Shown here: one piece after another, positions 4,991-5,311 of the stretch | How positions within the stretch are numbered: position 1 is the first letter of the stretch | How the letters are laid out: each line of letters begins with the position of its first letter | Source of the DNA: Oscillospiraceae bacterium | GTDB lineage: Bacteria > Bacillota > Clostridia > Oscillospirales > Oscillospiraceae | Direction: 5' to 3' | Assembly: GCA_017399325.1 (NCBI GenBank) | Contig: JAFQDY010000201.1 | Span: forward strand, 1 to 5,311 | Length of the DNA: 5,311 nt | Position numbers and translations under genes: made by a program | Notes under the pieces: generated by a model | Database searches by the model: none | What the model saw: the letters and a program-made list of their open reading frames with translations, nothing else | What the model was told of the DNA's origin: nothing

Positions 4991-5311
4991 ATGGATAGAA
5001 TTATTGAACTTTTAGCACAGGAACTGAATCAAAAACAGGAGTACGTGCAAAATGTAGTTTCGTTGCTGGATGAGGGCAATACGATTCCCTTTATTGCCCG
5101 TTATCGGAAAGAAATGCACGGCAGTATGGACGACACGACTCTGCGAAATCTGGAGAATCGCCTCGGCTATTTGCGGAATTTGCAGGAGCGTCGGGACGAG
5201 GTCGTTAAGGCTATTGACGGGCAGGGAAAACTTACTGAGGAATTGAGCCTTGCTATTGCAAACGCAAAAACACTTGCGGAGGTTGAGGACTTGTACCGTC
5301 CCTACAAGCAA
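4991..5311 (+). CDS. tex: Tex/YhgF-family RNA-binding transcriptional accessory protein, N-terminal part (cut by right edge)
   Basis: From ATG at 4991 the frame stays open for 107 codons to the window end. The segment matches the N-terminal helical region of Tex: LLDEGNTIPFIARYRKEMHG (25-44) is the hallmark motif, followed by LRNLENRLGYLRNLQERRDE (51-70) and AKTLAEVEDLYRPYK (92-106), which ends at the family's LxDLYxPYK-like site. Full-length Tex is about 700-800 residues, with an RNase H-like fold, helix-hairpin-helix units and a C-terminal S1 RNA-binding domain, all beyond the window. Tex is a cytosolic, nucleic-acid-binding protein linked to transcription in several bacteria; its exact role is not settled. 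AAAGGGG at 4978-4984 sits 6 bases before the ATG. It has its own promoter and is separated from the feo operon by a terminator, so the adjacency is probably not functional. Confidence 0.93.
   Translation, partial: MDRIIELLAQELNQKQEYVQNVVSLLDEGNTIPFIARYRKEMHGSMDDTTLRNLENRLGYLRNLQERRDEVVKAIDGQGKLTEELSLAIANAKTLAEVEDLYRPYKQ

Overview
The window looks like a chromosomal segment of a Gram-positive, probably endospore-forming Clostridia-type Firmicute. The taxonomic call is inference. It rests on a SpoIID-family peptidoglycan enzyme, a clostridial-style feoA-feoB operon with a tiny Cys-rich FeoB-associated membrane protein, an acetyl-type MetA, strong AGGAGG-like ribosome binding sites and near-consensus sigma-A promoters. 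Base composition is moderate and even throughout. I see no mobile element, tRNA, rRNA, CRISPR array or attachment site.

Layout. (1) Bases 1-294, minus strand: the N-terminal 98 codons of a membrane-anchored TPR-like protein, cut by the left edge. It is driven by a perfect TTGACA-N17-TATAAT promoter (327-355). (2) Bases 441-1430, plus: a SpoIID/LytB-domain protein, transcribed divergently from gene 1 across a 146-base gap. (3) Bases 1493-2413, plus: metA, homoserine O-acyltransferase, starting at GTG rather than an upstream in-frame TTG. It has its own promoter (1433-1461) beginning two bases after the spoIID stop codon, and ends at a strong intrinsic terminator (2416-2450). (4) Bases 2540-4892, plus: an iron(II) uptake operon feoA-feoB-small Cys-rich membrane protein, in which both junctions are 4-base ATGA overlaps. 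A perfect-consensus promoter (2455-2483) precedes an 18-bp perfect palindrome (2498-2515) in the early leader that looks like an operator, and a terminator (4905-4937) closes the unit. (5) Bases 4991-5311, plus: the first 107 codons of a Tex/YhgF RNA-binding protein, cut by the right edge, with its own extended -10 promoter (4939-4967).

How the genes work together. FeoA, FeoB and the 42-residue Cys-rich protein form one functional unit for GTP-dependent Fe(II) import, and the palindrome suggests metal-responsive control. MetA makes acylhomoserine for methionine synthesis; Glu111 points to acetyl-CoA rather than succinyl-CoA as donor. The TPR protein, SpoIID, MetA and Tex are adjacent, separately promoted or divergent units with no obvious shared pathway.

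I did not find a clearly new biological system. The points most worth a second look are the feo operator palindrome, the His-to-Cys change in the putative SpoIID zinc site, the Glu111 donor marker in MetA, and the small Cys-rich Feo partner. The two edge genes are open at the window ends, and all functional calls come from reading motifs by eye without a database search.
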